Notes: generated by a model not told the origin, from the letters alone. A DNA stretch of 64,000 nucleotides from Paraspadella gotoi (GCA_051294375.1 CM119266.1:1307554-1371553), one strand, 5' to 3'. Positions 41,339-60,831 are shown, counted from the first letter of the stretch. Numbers and translations are program-made.

Positions 41339-42027
41339 ATGGCGAAGAGAACTCCTTCCGAAATTCCGCTCTGCGTCAAAGGTTAAAAAAAAAAAATTAA
41401 ATGAATGAATGAAATGAGTGAATTAATGAATGAATGAATGAATGAATGCCGATAAAAGGATAAATGAGCCCCCTCAATTGCGCGGTTATTAAAAGAGTAT
41501 TTATGTCACTGAAATTTTAAATATTTTTCAATCTTTATTGTATTAATTTCAAGTTCGCACTGTAGCGGATGCGCAAACGGAACTGGAAGAGATCTCGGCG
41601 AAGGACGCGGAGAAGGTGAGTAACAAATTAAGTAAGTTCCACCTTTGATAATGTTTATCTTAAAAGGAATTTTAGCGAGTACCGTGTCGTAGATGACGTA
41701 CGCCCTAAATTAAGTGGAAAATGAAAAAAAAAATATAATGCGAAGTGAATTTTCACTGTTTAGCGAAGACTTGGTGATCATTCACCGAATTTCCAGGTTC
41801 CCGAAAATGAAACCAACAAAAACGAAAACAATGCGTCTTCCTCAACGACGAGACCGACTGCAGCCGCCGCCGCCGCCGACGCTGCCGGTGCGGACGCTTC
41901 TTCGGACGCCGGTGCAGGCTGCGATGCCGGAACGGGCGAAGACGCGTCTCCCGGCGCCGTCGATGTCGCTGCCGACGATGCTGTCGGCGCCGGAGGAGCG
42001 AAAGCGGTGATTGGCTGGATGGATTAG
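41339..42027 (+). CDS. Small acidic Ala/Asp/Gly-rich protein, unrecognised
   Basis: Three exons: 41339-41381, 41566-41615, 41797-42027; 324 nt, 107 aa, GT..AG junctions in phase (1, then 0). Starts MAKRTPSEIPLCVK, then a short helical DAQTELEEISAKDAEK segment, then Asn/Ser/Thr and a long Ala-, Asp-, Gly-rich tail ending GWMD. No domain recognised. The tail's low complexity and small exons make the model less secure than the others, and additional exons are possible. An opposite-strand frame over 41753-42031 is an Arg-rich shadow. Confidence 0.5.
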
Positions 42028-42906
42028 CCATTTACATTTAGTTACTTTAATGTTAATTATTCAGAGTCTCGCGAATTAAAAGTCGCTTCCCTCTGGACTT
42101 CGATTCGTCATTTATTCATTCAAGAGAAATTCGCTGAATCGATTCGATGAATCTATTTGAATGAATTACAAAATAGCTTCGGAACAAAATAATTCATTAA
42201 GTCAATTTAGTTTCTAATTTATTTTCAGCTTATGTTTAGTTTTTGATCTTTTGTTAATTTATTCCGAAATATTTTATTTTATAAATGAAAACGAGATGTC
42301 AGCACCAGTTTCTTCAAAACGAAGTAAAGAATAAAAAACAAAGAAGCAAGGCTTGTGCCTTCAGTTATATCCTGATTGAAAAAACGAAAAGTTCTATACA
42401 AGTACAATATTGAAATAAAAGATTTTCCTTCTAAAACAGCTGTCAGCGAACTAATGAATTTTCCTTATTTGAATGTTGAATACGGTTTCTAAAAAAGCAC
42501 GTATTTTCTAGTAAGAAAAACAAGTTTTAGTGAGGTGCCATTTTGATTTATTTATCAATAGTAAAGTCCATTTCTCTACTCGAAACACTGTACGGTGCCA
42601 CTGTTAGTTATTATTAATAGATAAAAACATTTTAATCAATAAATTTAACGAATAATGACTTTGCAGCATGGGGTACGAAAATGCTTATCATTGGCAAGCA
42701 ATCTTTTTCGAAATTTTATGCTAAAAAAAGACAACTTAACGCGAATATAAGAAATATAAAAAACTCAAAGTTTTGTAGTTATTTCATTTTAGGAAACTTG
42801 AAAGAGAATTTTCTTCCACTGGAGGTCAAGTTTTTAAAATTATTTTTTGGTCCGTCAGTCGGTCAATCGGTCTGGTTTGAGTTTTTTTCGGAAGGACTTT
42901 GCCGAG
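42028..42906. other. Intergenic stretch, no gene seen
   Basis: AT-rich interval between convergent genes. Candidate 3' UTRs only. Confidence 0.4.
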
Positions 42907-43138
42907 TCACGCAAAGACGCCGCCAGCGACGACGACGACGACAAAGACGCCGACCCACGGCGCCGTTCTCGACGTCGCTGCTCGATTCGGCGCCAAAAAC
43001 GCGGCGACGGCGCCGAATGATCCGTTGTTCGGCGCCGCGACGACGCCGGTCACGTGACACATGAGGTTGTAGACGTCGACGGAATCGAAGGCCGGGGTGT
43101 GGCGCCTGGGAGGAAGGCTGAGGGAGAGAGAGAGAGAG

Positions 43139-43218
<80 letters not shown>

Positions 43219-46200
43219 AGAAAACGACATGAGAGTGAGAGAGCAAAAAGACATAAAAATAAATCAGGGAGCGTTTTTATCAGAGCGAATTTTATTTTAT
43301 GGCCAATATTTTGATCTTTTCCGCTTAATCATTCATTCTCCCCCCGCAGTCTTTTTATACATTAAGGCGATCTTCTCTCTCCCTTATCAATCTCTATCCA
43401 TTTTTTCTCATTTTTATAGCTCCCTCTACCCTCTGAGAGCCCTTCAGACACTTTGCGAAAGGATTCCAAAATTGGACCTCATTTGTTGAACAGGAACATA
43501 CCTCAGTCACGTTTATATCGTTTTCAAGGAAAAAATCCCTTTCATTTCTATATAAAGTCAGAGATAGAAAATTTTTCCGTCCAGAAGCAGTCTATTTGTT
43601 CTGGCTTATTTGATATCAAGATGTTGATGATTTGACAAGAGAAAAAAATACGAGCCCTTCAGATGCAAGAGGATCGGAATCAAGTATTTTTACATCGATA
43701 TTTTACCAGAATTTTTACCAGGAGCGTTTATATTGTTTGGTAGTCAGATTTGAACGAAAATCTCCATTGAAAAAGTCTTCCTCGATCTCTAAGAACGACG
43801 TAGACTCCTAATTCTATGCGATTCCACTTCTCCATTTCCATCTCACATCTCAACCTCGCCCTACCCTTAACTGACCTTCTCATTTTCTCCTCTCTCATTT
43901 TCTTTCACCCCTCCCTCTCCCGCCTCACCCGGACCAAAGGCGAGGAACCCGTGCGCCATGGTAGGGAGTCGATTGTCGTATCCCCCGGCGCCGCGTAGGA
44001 TCAGGGGCGGCGCTGGGTCTTCGGTCTCGGGGTCGACGGAGAGATCCGGCGCCAGGGTTGGGGGCGTGGCGCGGCTCTGCGTTTGGGGGGAAGTGAGTTG
44101 GTGGGGGGGAGGTAGGGGGGGGTGAATTTACTGGTTGTGACTAGGATGTTATTAGGTTGCGTGATTATAGGAAATCTTATTCCATCGAATCCACCGAGAA
44201 CTCTCAATACTTAATAGGATAAGGATTATCTTACCCAAGGCATTATCGTTGGTAATTAGAGTTCTAGTTTAGTTGATTATTTCTTAATAATTAATTACTA
44301 TTAATTTTCCGGAAAATCACCGTCGTTTTCGTTATCTTTAATCATGGAACATTATCGTAATATAGCAAACGCCAATGTGATTAATTATTGTTTTTTTTTC
44401 GCAGAGAATCATATTTTTTTTGTTTAACTTATGTTCAAAAAATAAATATATAATATATAATATTATTAACAATATAACGCCCGTCATGAAAATGGATGCC
44501 AACAACGTGAAGCTTCCATGCGACCAGGTCTTTACCCTTCAACGCCGTTGAAGGGTAAAACTAAACGTCAATCAAAACGACGCGAAAATTTTGTGAAGTT
44601 CACAGATGGTGAAATGAGACTAACTTTAACTTTAACAGGCAGTGCGTTTATAAATATATAATTTATATATATATATTTACAAAATGGCTTTGTATCCCTA
44701 ACTTCAGATATTGGATAGAATTCTTTTTTTTTTATTTTAAAAATTTATGTGAATTGACGTAAAAAAAATTTCCCGGAATATTCAAGGCTGAAAATTATAT
44801 TTTTAATGATATTAAGTTTTCGCTTTGAAACTAATTGGTTGTTACTATAATAAAAAAAAACGAGAGAGTGGAACCTTGATGTCTCCTGGAAATAATTAGT
44901 TGTAAAAATGAGTTGGCGGGAAAAAAGGCCGGAGGAGAGAAGGGGTTGAGGTACGAGTAAAAAGAGAGGGTAAGGAGAGAGAGGGTAAGTAAAAGGTGAG
45001 AAAAGATGGAGGAGAGTAAGGACGCCTGGTGAGGCCTTTCAACGGGAAAGGCGTGAATTTGATGTGAGACAAGAGAAGCGAAAGACTGAGAGGTGAAGAA
45101 ATTTGTTTGAAGCCGAAGAAGCGAGAAATGAGGTGAGGACCGGGTGGGAGGCAGAGGCGATTGGTGGGTCTGGAGAAGAGCGGGAGTTTAACCGGGAGGT
45201 CTCTCAATACAAGCTTTGAAATTAAATATTTGAGTTAAAAATTATTTTCAACGGGTACATAAATAGATAAATAAATGACTGGTAAACAAACTATAAATAG
45301 GATCCGTAGAAAATAAAAACGATCGAAAAAAAAATCAAAGGAAGCGACGCGACTGAGTGACTAGTCTACCCTTAACCTCAACCCTCCGCCCCACCGCCCC
45401 TCCGCCCCCCTCGGTCCCCCCCAGGAAAAAAGAAAATGATTAGTGGAAGAAAAAGGTGGAAATCAGTCAAGACTTTGGAACAGACTTCCTCGACTTCAAA
45501 CGTCAGACAGATTGCAATGGGAGTTTGTTAGATCTGGGGTTAGCAGAGTTTAGTTTGATAGAGAATGATAATTAAATTAGTGAGCGTAGGGTGGCAAGAG
45601 GCCAAAAAGCAACGGTTCTCATTATTGTCAAGGCTCAATTTTCGTTCTCGTTATCGTCTTCCTTTTCTTTGCCTATCATCATTCTCTATCATCATCATTC
45701 ATCATCATATCATCATCATCATATCATCTCATATCATCATCATCATTATCATCTCACTCAAAAATCCAACATAATCATCAAACTCAATTCATCGTGATTC
45801 AGTCCCGACACCTCTTTTTCTTCCAAAACACCAGAATCACACTCCTCCGCCATACGCACTGCAGATGATACCTCGTCGGCCACCGCACCACGGCTGCAGG
45901 TCGCGCGCGTCGTAGTGCACACTGGCGGGAAGCGAGGTGGCGTTGTGGACGCTGAGACGAGCCGAAGAAGAAGAGAGCAACTTTATCACGATGATTGGTT
46001 AAAGGAGGGAAAAAGGCGAGTTATAAATTAGTACAATCATTATAATTTTTGATTATTTATTTAACACGTCAGCTATCTTGTTTCACCGGCTGAGGACAGG
46101 ATATGATCGGCTAAGGCCTTCATCCCTGTCACAAGTTAATAACAACGGTGTGATTCTTTCATATAAATGAAACAGTTTAAAAAAAAACAAAACAAAAAAA

Positions 46201-46985
46201 CATTATTTCACATCACTGCTTGCAAATTCACGTGCCCTGGGAGTTAATCAAGCTTGTAGGGTCCTGCCATATTATGCTTCCGACAGACAGACGGACAGAC
46301 GGATTCCCCCCCTCATCACCTCTTCCGTCCGATTCTCGAGCGGAAGGATGTTGACGATGGCGCCTTCGCCGACGACCCGGTCGACGAGCGACTCCAGGTT
46401 GGGCGCGAGCTCGTCGAGCGGAAGGAGACGGGACTGGAGCGATCAATGGATCGATCAAGCATTCGATTAATAGATAGATAAATCAATCAATAAATCAGTA
46501 AATCAGTAAATCAATAAATCGATCGATCAATCAATCAATCAATCAATCAATCGACTCACCCTCGTGATGCCGGCGATCCCGTGACTTCCGGTGACGATGA
46601 CGTTGACCTTCGATCGAAGATCCTTCATCTCGATTCTTTGATGAAGGAACAAAAGTTGACGATCGATTTGGCGAAGTTCGTCGAGGATTCCACTCGAGTC
46701 GGGACCGTTTCTGTCACGGATGGAGGGAAGGAGAGAATGGAAAAATGAATGAATGAGGATAGGAGCGAATGAATGAATGAATAAATTAAAGGAATTAATG
46801 GCTGGAGGAATAACTGGAGGAATGATTTAATGGATGAATGAACGAAAGAATGAATGAATGAATGAATGAATGAATGAATAAATGAATGTTAGAATAAATG
46901 TTTGAATAAATTAATGGATGAGTGGCGAAATGAAATAATAGGAAATAGGAACTGTTATAAAAAGAATAACCTTATGGAATATTTT

Positions 46986-47025
<40 letters not shown>

Positions 47026-47131
47026 CCTTTCAGCGATTCGTCTCAATTCTCCGTAGAAAATCGCACTCATTTCGACGCTGTCATCTTCGAAATGATTGAG
47101 AGTCCTGAAAGAAAAGAAGCGATCATCATCG

Positions 47132-47194
<63 letters not shown>

Positions 47195-47332
47195 CCTATC
47201 AATAGCGTTTTTGAGATCCGCGATGTTGGGGAATCCCCGGGCGTAGATCGGCTCAAGGACGCAGTGACTCGGCCTGTGGCCCCGGATCTCCACGTTACAT
47301 CCGGGCCAGAAGTACATGATGAACTTTTTCCC
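42907..47332 (-). CDS. ENPP-type ectonucleotide pyrophosphatase/phosphodiesterase, C-terminal part, probably inactive
   Basis: Minus-strand exons: 47332-47196, 47104-47027, 46710-46560, 46433-46320, about 45963-45856, about 44076-43929, 43105-42907 (stop). The first four junctions agree in phase. The acceptor near 45963 and the link from 43929 to 43105 are unresolved; the latter needs 1 extra nt (mod 3), so a microexon may be missed. ENPPs hydrolyse nucleotide or lipid phosphodiesters at the cell surface with two Zn ions. Family landmarks: FWPGCNVEIRGHRP, GPDSSG, VNVIVTGSHG, GGYDNRLPTM, FGPG, VDVYNLMCHV and PNNGSFG, then a C-terminal membrane helix (VGVFVVVVVAGGVF), as in ENPP4/5. Usual metal ligands in DxxGH, SDHG and HGYDN are altered. 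N-terminal exons with the catalytic Thr were not found in this window. Confidence 0.82.
43124..43219. repeat. (GA)n array upstream of an ENPP acceptor
   Basis: In gene sense a (CT)n polypyrimidine tract leading into the last ENPP exon (acceptor before 43105). Confidence 0.92.
44210..45840. other. Large ENPP intron, no exon seen
   Basis: AT-rich, with a 29-bp near-perfect palindrome at 44531-44559 and ATC/ATCATC-rich sequence at 45675-45760. A missing small ENPP exon could hide here, but none was identified. Confidence 0.4.
44531..44559. repeat. 29-bp hairpin (14-bp stems)
   Basis: Arms TTTACCCTTCAACG and CGTTGAAGGGTAAA flank one central C. The arms are perfectly complementary. Confidence 0.9.
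46463..46553. repeat. (ATCA)n-type array at a splice donor
   Basis: In gene sense GTGAGTC followed by (GATT)n, directly after the ENPP exon ending at 46560. Confidence 0.9.
46990..47026. repeat. (ATCA)n array merging with a splice donor
   Basis: In gene sense GTGATTGATT..., beginning at the donor of the ENPP exon ending at 47027. Confidence 0.93.
47125..47195. repeat. (ATC)n array merging with a splice donor
   Basis: In gene sense GTGATGATG..., beginning at the donor of the ENPP exon ending at 47196. Confidence 0.93.
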
Positions 47333-47429
47333 CTGAATTTGGAGAAAAGAAAAAGTCGTTGGTTAGAAGTACAGGTTCTTTTTTCCCCCCCGTTTCTTTT
47401 CTCTTTTATTTACTTGTTTGTTTATTTTT

Positions 47430-47430
<1 letters not shown>

Positions 47431-47505
<75 letters not shown>

Positions 47506-47576
47506 GCTTGCTTGCTTGCTTGTTTGCTTGTTGCTTGCTTTGTTATTCTTTTGTGTTCTTCCCTTCTTTCTTTATT

Positions 47577-47656
<80 letters not shown>

Positions 47657-47657
47657 T
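47431..47657. repeat. (TTTC)n polypyrimidine tract with a (CTTG)n interruption
   Basis: Two long (CTTT)n blocks separated by cttgcttg-type units. One strand is almost purely pyrimidine for ~90 bp on each side. Confidence 0.95.
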
Positions 47658-47807
47658 CATCCCTTCCTCTTTCCGGAAAGTGCCAGACGATTAAATGACA
47701 AAGTGACTTCTTTTTTAAAAAAGGCTCCTTGCTCCTTAATGTTCTCTGTTCAGTGTTCACTTAATCATTTATCACAAGACAATTTTCTTGGCAAAAAGGA
47801 TTTCCAC

Positions 47808-47815
47808 TCTCTCTT

Positions 47816-47883
<68 letters not shown>
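47808..47883. repeat. (CT)n array at the left edge of the duplicated unit
   Basis: CT run immediately before the ~6.45-kb unit; a similar CT run precedes the second copy after the gap at 54302. Confidence 0.93.
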
Positions 47884-54301
<6,418 letters not shown>

Positions 54302-54326
54302 NNNNNNNNNNNNNNNNNNNNNNNNN
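54302..54326. other. Assembly gap (25 N) between the two copies
   Basis: Preceded by (GA)n and followed by (CT)n, so the join lies inside simple repeats. Confidence 0.99.
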
Positions 54327-55217
54327 TCTCTCTCTCTCTCTCTCTCTCTCTCCTCCCCGACCATTTACTCTTTTTTTTCCATAGACGATGTAGTCTCTAA
54401 CTGAAGGACTACTGGTCTACCGGCCTTCGATTCTGGTAGTTTACATTAACCAATAACCAATAACCAATAACCAATAACCAATAACCAATAACCAATAACC
54501 AATAACCAATAACCATTAACCAATAACCATTAACCAATAACCAATCTAGTAGAATCTACGAAACCAAAGGACTTCATAAAATGACCATCAAAATTCAAAA
54601 GATTTCTTTTTTCCTTCTACTAACGATGATCAGCGAATCGCGTATCTTTTTTTTGCTTTAGAAAAGAAACGTGATTGAGAAGTCAGAAGAGGTTCACATT
54701 CGGTGAGGGCGACCGTCCTTTATCCTTCTTTAAACTCTCCCTGATTTGAGAGAAAATATAAGGCATTCCTTTATTTTCCTTTCTTTTCCTTTCTTTTCTT
54801 TTCACACTAACAATTTACCACAGATTAGAGCAAGGATGGAATAGAGGGAAGAGGGAGAGAGGAGAAGAGAAGAGAGAGAGAGAGAGACGCGCCCACTCCC
54901 ACCCGATTGGGACCCTCGTTCGGAAACGTCTGGCGCCACCAGGGGGAGCGGAGAGATGCCATCTGGGGGGCAGGACGACAACCGGATGGCATCTGGTAAT
55001 GGCTTTTAGAGGGGCGGGTGATGACATTCGGGAGGTGGCGAGGGTTTGGTGGTGGTAAAGGTCGTAAAAGGGTTATTGCAAGGGAATCAATTGAATAGTT
55101 TTTTTGGGTTGTGGGTTTAGCTGCGAAAAATCAATGGCATTTGAGGGCATATAGACGACGACGACGATGACGAACACGACGACAACAACGTCATACTAAA
55201 AAGGCGAATTGGACCAA

Positions 55218-55270
<53 letters not shown>

Positions 55271-55404
55271 CGATGACGATGACGATCACGACAAGGACAA
55301 CGACAACATGTCGCCAAAAATTATTGTCTTTTCCTAAACAAAAGTTGAACTAAATAAATCGAGATTCTGAAGAAAATAAATACTTGTGCAACGAAAAAAA
55401 TCAA

Positions 55405-55536
<132 letters not shown>

Positions 55537-57349
55537 TCTCTCTATATCCATCTTTTAAAATCAATCTTGATTCTATATAAAGTTACTAGCAACAACAGGC
55601 AGACTAAAAGCTTTCTGATGGGAGTCCGTTTCCTTCTCCTTCTTAAAAATGAAATACTTGTTGGGAAGAAGAAATTCTGAAAGGAAGTCGGAATCTTTAG
55701 AAGTACCACTATGGAAATAAAGAATAGGAAAAGGAAAGAACGAAAGAAATGAAAAGAAAAGAAAAGAAAAGAAAAGAAAAGAAAAGAAAAGAGAAGTAAA
55801 AGGAAGGGAATCAGAAAGGAAACGTTTTTCATCCAAAAAGAGAATCCGAAAGAAAAACGATAAGTTTTGCATCAAATGAGAAAAAATGGACTTTTGGGTG
55901 GCGAAACGACGACGACGACGATGAAGACGACGAAAACGACGACGAAAACGAAGACGACGTCGATGATGCTGCCAAGGACGCTGAACACAAGCACCATGAC
56001 GACTGTGACTACAAAAACAATGATAATCAAAGAGTAGATTTTTTAAGAAACTTATCACAACAAAATATTTACTTAAAAAAGATAATAAAGGATTAAGAGT
56101 CATCTGTCTTGATTAAATTTCAATGACGACGATTTTTTTTCCCGCCGCTGATCGGATCGGAAATAAGAGAATGCGTCAACTTTATGTCTTTTGTTCGAAA
56201 AATCTATAAATTACTTCGAAGCTTGAAAATCACAGTCGCGTTCCTAGCGGATTGTTTTATTTTTATTTACAATTTGGGTTGCTTAATTCGAAAATAGATT
56301 CCTGATAGCTTTAGAAAATAAAAAAAAACAACAAAAAACAACAAAAAACAAACGAAAAACTAATTAATATCGTAAATAATTAAATCAATTAAAAAAGAGC
56401 TAATGAGGAGAAAGAAGACTTTCGCGCCTTCGTCTAGTTTATATAATTTGTTTTTTTCAGCCTCTATCCTCTATCCTCTATCATCTATCCTTTATCCTCT
56501 ATCCTCTATCCTCTATCATGTATCCCCTTCCCCCCGTGATTCCTCTTTTAGAGATTTAATATCGCATCAGCCTTTTAACAACGACAACAACGACAACAAC
56601 AGCAACAACGACAACAACAACCGAAACGAAATCTTTTACTATAAACTCTCTCTTCTCAATTTTCGCAGCCTCTATTCATATTTCCCGTTCGGGGTTTAAA
56701 AAAAAGAGGAGGAGAAAAGACGTCGTCGTCGTCGCATCAGACTATCGCGCCCCCTTGTGAAAAAAAAAGACGGCATCGAATATCGCTGGCTCGTTTCCTC
56801 CGATGGAAAAAAAAAAATGCTTCATCGAATATCGCTCCGAGCACTTTGGCCCCTTTCTCTCCCCCTCCCGGACCCTATTTCCCCCCATCTCCTTTCTCAC
56901 TTTCGCCTCAAAGTATTCCTTACCTTCTCTCCTCTTCTTCTCTATCTCTTTTCCCCCCATCTTCCTTTCTTGTCTCCCACCCTCTTTCCCTTCCCTTTCT
57001 TTCTCCCTCTTTCCCCCTTTCCCTTTTCTACGAGGTATTAAGGTGGGCCAAAATTGATCACTTTTTATCATTAAGAGTTCTGTCATATAAAATTCATTTG
57101 TCCATCATATACTTAATAAATATTTATTATAGCTTTTTTAAATAGTGAAGCACATTATAATATTAAAGCATTTAAATATTTATCAATGCATAGGCAATAA
57201 AATTTTTTTTATAGTTTTTGCTAATTTTAACCAATAAAACATACAAATTTGAAAATCTTGTAGTAATATTTTTTATTTATATTTTTCAAGCTCTACCTAA
57301 ATCCGTTTTGAAAAATTATGATTTTGAAAAAAAATTTCATGATTTATAT

Positions 57350-57359
57350 NNNNNNNNNN
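57350..57359. other. Assembly gap (10 N) with repeated flanks
   Basis: About 70 bp containing caagctctacc and aaatccgttttgaaaaatta occur both before and after the gap, but only once in copy A. This suggests an unmerged contig overlap. Confidence 0.97.
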
Positions 57360-59681
57360 TTTTTATTTATTTTTTTCAAGCTCTACCCAAATCCGTTTTG
57401 AAAAATTATGATTTTGAAAAAAGATTTCATGATTTATATACGATAAACTTTAAATGCTTCTATGTTATCAACTATACATAAACTGTAACTGTAACTGTAA
57501 TTGTAACGGTACATAAAATTAAAATTTTTTTTTTAAATTTCGTTATCCCACAGGGATAGTCTAACGTTATTTATATTACAGAACTCTTCGTTTTACTAAG
57601 AAAATCTTTCGTTCTCTTTTCTCTTATTTTTTCCTTTGCTTCTTTTCCCCTTTTTTCTCCCCCGCCCCCCGCTCCTTCTTTTCGTTCTCTCTCCCTCCTC
57701 CCCCTGATCTCTTTCACCCCTCCCTCTCTCCCATCCCCCTTCTCGGAAAAAAAGAGTTTTAAGGGTCAAACTCGAGAACCTCGGAGTCGTTTTTGTGTCC
57801 GTGAGATCGACCGTGGGTGAAGGAGTTTCTTTAGACCATCCCATCATTTTTTTTGGCAAGATTCGCCAGATTCGCGCCTGATACTAGACTCTTGCCTGAT
57901 CCTCCTGAATGTAAGGTGCAATATCGCCTTCCTACTGCTAAGCAGTTTTGCTTTTAAAAGCGGCGCCTGGTCCACCTCGAAAAACCTCTTTTTGCCTGGC
58001 CTTTCTCTACAAAAGTCTAGCCTGCAAATCCGATCCGGTCAAGCTTTGTTCACATCCAATTAGCATCAGAGGAACCCGGTGCATTCTTCCTTTGGGAATC
58101 CATCGTCAATTTGGTCAGACAATAAAAAAAAAAGCTTGATTTTAAGTATCCGCTAATCTCCACAGAGTTTAACCTTCATAAATCTTTTTATATTTATTAA
58201 AAGTAAGCGACTCCATCTGCCCAGCGTTGAAACCGTGCTGCCGACGAGCAACTTTGTCCAAAGGAAGTTTCACAATACGTATATAAACTGGACGCGACGC
58301 AGCGGCTGCTGCTGCGCCCTGCGCCGTCGAAGCTCGTTTGACTAATGAGCCGAGATTCTCACGGGTCAGCGAACGAGGGTGAGGCAAAAGGTGAGCGCTG
58401 GAGAGGAAGAAGGGAAAGGTTAAGACTAGAGAGGCTAAGGAAAAAGGTGAAGGCTGGTAAGGACAAAAAAAGGACAATATCAGACAAGGTTTAAGCTAAA
58501 TACAAATGGGTAAAGTTTAGACAAGAATGATAATAGACACAAACGATGTTAAGTTTGGAAACAGACATTTGATTGATAGCAAAGTCGGGTGCTCTGGGAA
58601 TTAATTGCCTGGTCTGCTACGTTTTTTTTTGTGCGTGGGATGGAGACCCATTACATCCTGTCTGTTGTAAGATACGTTGTATGGCAACGGGGAGACATGT
58701 GTGATGCCGGGGTGTGAGGCATGTCCCGACAGCTGGCGCTCAGGGCTTCGTAACTGCAGTGACCACCCCATGTCTCTGGCGCGTTTATGCCGAAACCATC
58801 ACACTTTAACCAGCGTGACCGTGAGAACCGGGAACTCATGGTTGGTGAACGAGTACTTAGCCAACGGGACGAGCTGAGTTTCACCAAGCTATACGGGAGG
58901 AGAATTTAGGATTCGCCACAGTTGCTTATTTATCGAATGAATGGATATTTTTAACTTTCTTGTACCGATTTCACAAATCATTAAGATTACCGAGGATGAA
59001 GTAAGACGAAGCAAATGATAGACAAAAAAGAAAACTATGTCGAAGAAGTCTGGAGCGCAAAAGGTCATGAGCAAATGAATGGAAAAAAATTAAGACGAGG
59101 AAGGGTAAGGCGAGAGGTCAACCGCGGGTGAGGGGGAGAAGGTAAGGGTTGCAGACGAGAAACGGTGAATGTGAAAAGAAAAAGAAGGAGAAAAAGCGCG
59201 GATGAGATTCACGGACGAGTTGACTTCTAAGTGAGTTGGTGAGGTCGAAGGCTGAGGCTGTGGGTGAGTTCGTGATGCGACGTCAGAGGAAGAGGGTTTG
59301 GGGTAAGGAAGGTAGGGTTGGGAGGTGGAAGGGATGGCAGAAGAGATGATTGAGCAGATAGGTAAGAGAGAAGTAGATGGTTGAGCAGATGGCATGAGCA
59401 AAAGTAGAAAGTTCAATTCTAGATAGGATGGGATGACGAATTAGATGCTTAAAGAGATGTGAAGGGAAGATGGAGATTAGATGGAGAGAAGCAGATGGTT
59501 GGGTGGTTAGACGGTGGAGAATAACAGATGGAAGGGAGAGTCAGAGATGGTTGGGCGGATAAGATGGGAAAGGGGCGAACGATGTTGGGACATTTTTCTA
59601 CAAATAGATGAGTGGAATTATCTATTAGAAAACTAAAGCAGAAAGTAATCTAACCTTGTGTTGTGCACCCTCTATTTCCAG

Positions 59682-59843
59682 AAGACAACACTAAACGTCC
59701 CCATCCCATGCAATTTTCATGATAATACAAAATATGATGCAGTTGCCAAACTATCTGAGATTTCAGTCGTACTTAATAAACTAAAGCAGATGACGAAGCA
59801 GTTTCCATCGCCAACTTGTCCAAGCAAGGAGATAGTAAACTAA
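59682..59843 (+). pseudogene. Copy B of the exon-like ORF, frameshifted
   Basis: Same acceptor and sequence as 53152-53325, but one A is missing in TGTCCAAAGCAAGG. The frame changes after PTCP and stops four codons later. This is either a real lesion, a haplotype difference or a homopolymer sequencing error. Confidence 0.4.
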
Positions 59844-60672
59844 ACCAGATTTAATCGAATTAAAGGAGGTAAGTGAACCGCGGCTGCTGAGGTGAGTCTC
59901 GGGCGATTAACTCGACACAAAAAGACTTTCACACCGAATCTCAACTTCGTGAAGGAAAAAAAAAAAGAATTTCGAAGCAACGAAGCGAAGACATCGTTAC
60001 TGCGTTGCAGACGAGGGAGAAGGGAGGAGCTGTCTGTCGGTCCGTCTCTTTGTCCCTCTTTTTGTCAGTCCGTCTTTTCTTCCGTCCCTTAATTCGTTAT
60101 CTTATCCAAAAAATCACATTGAATTAGAATAATTTACGTTTTAATTATCAACTTACAATTCGTGATTTTGCTGGTTTTACGTAGTCTTCAACAATCAACA
60201 TTTTTTTTCAGGTTTTAGTAGAGAGGGTATTCAATACAAATTAAAAAAAAGAAAAAAATAATCCTCGCACGTCATTGACTCAACGCTCAACGAATTCGGT
60301 CTGATTGAGAGTTGAATTAAGCCTTCGCATCGTCGAGCAGCGGAATCACGAATCACAAAGGAGTTAAGACTTTTGGCGCAGTTGGTTTGCCTCTTTGGGA
60401 GTAGATGTCTTCTATTGTGGGTGAGGATGTAGGTAATTAGGGATAAGCTCACCTACTTAAATACACTAAGAGGAATCAACACTTAACGTCATTAGATAGA
60501 GTTTTATGTTAAAAATGTATACAGCAGATGTAAGTGATGATCTTTGACTGTTTTAGCCAATCATCGACGATAACTGACATTTAAGAGCCAATCACCGACG
60601 ACGATCACGATTATGAGAAATAGAGATGACGACGACGAAGACAATAATAATCGTTAAAACTATGGATACGAA

Positions 60673-60713
<41 letters not shown>

Positions 60714-60831
60714 AGACGACGACGACGACGACGATGGTGATAACGATGTTTTTATAGAATGGAGGAAAGTTGCTTGAAAAGAATCCTCCGACTCACCGAA
60801 GCGAAAGAGAGGAGAGAATGAAGAAAAGAAA

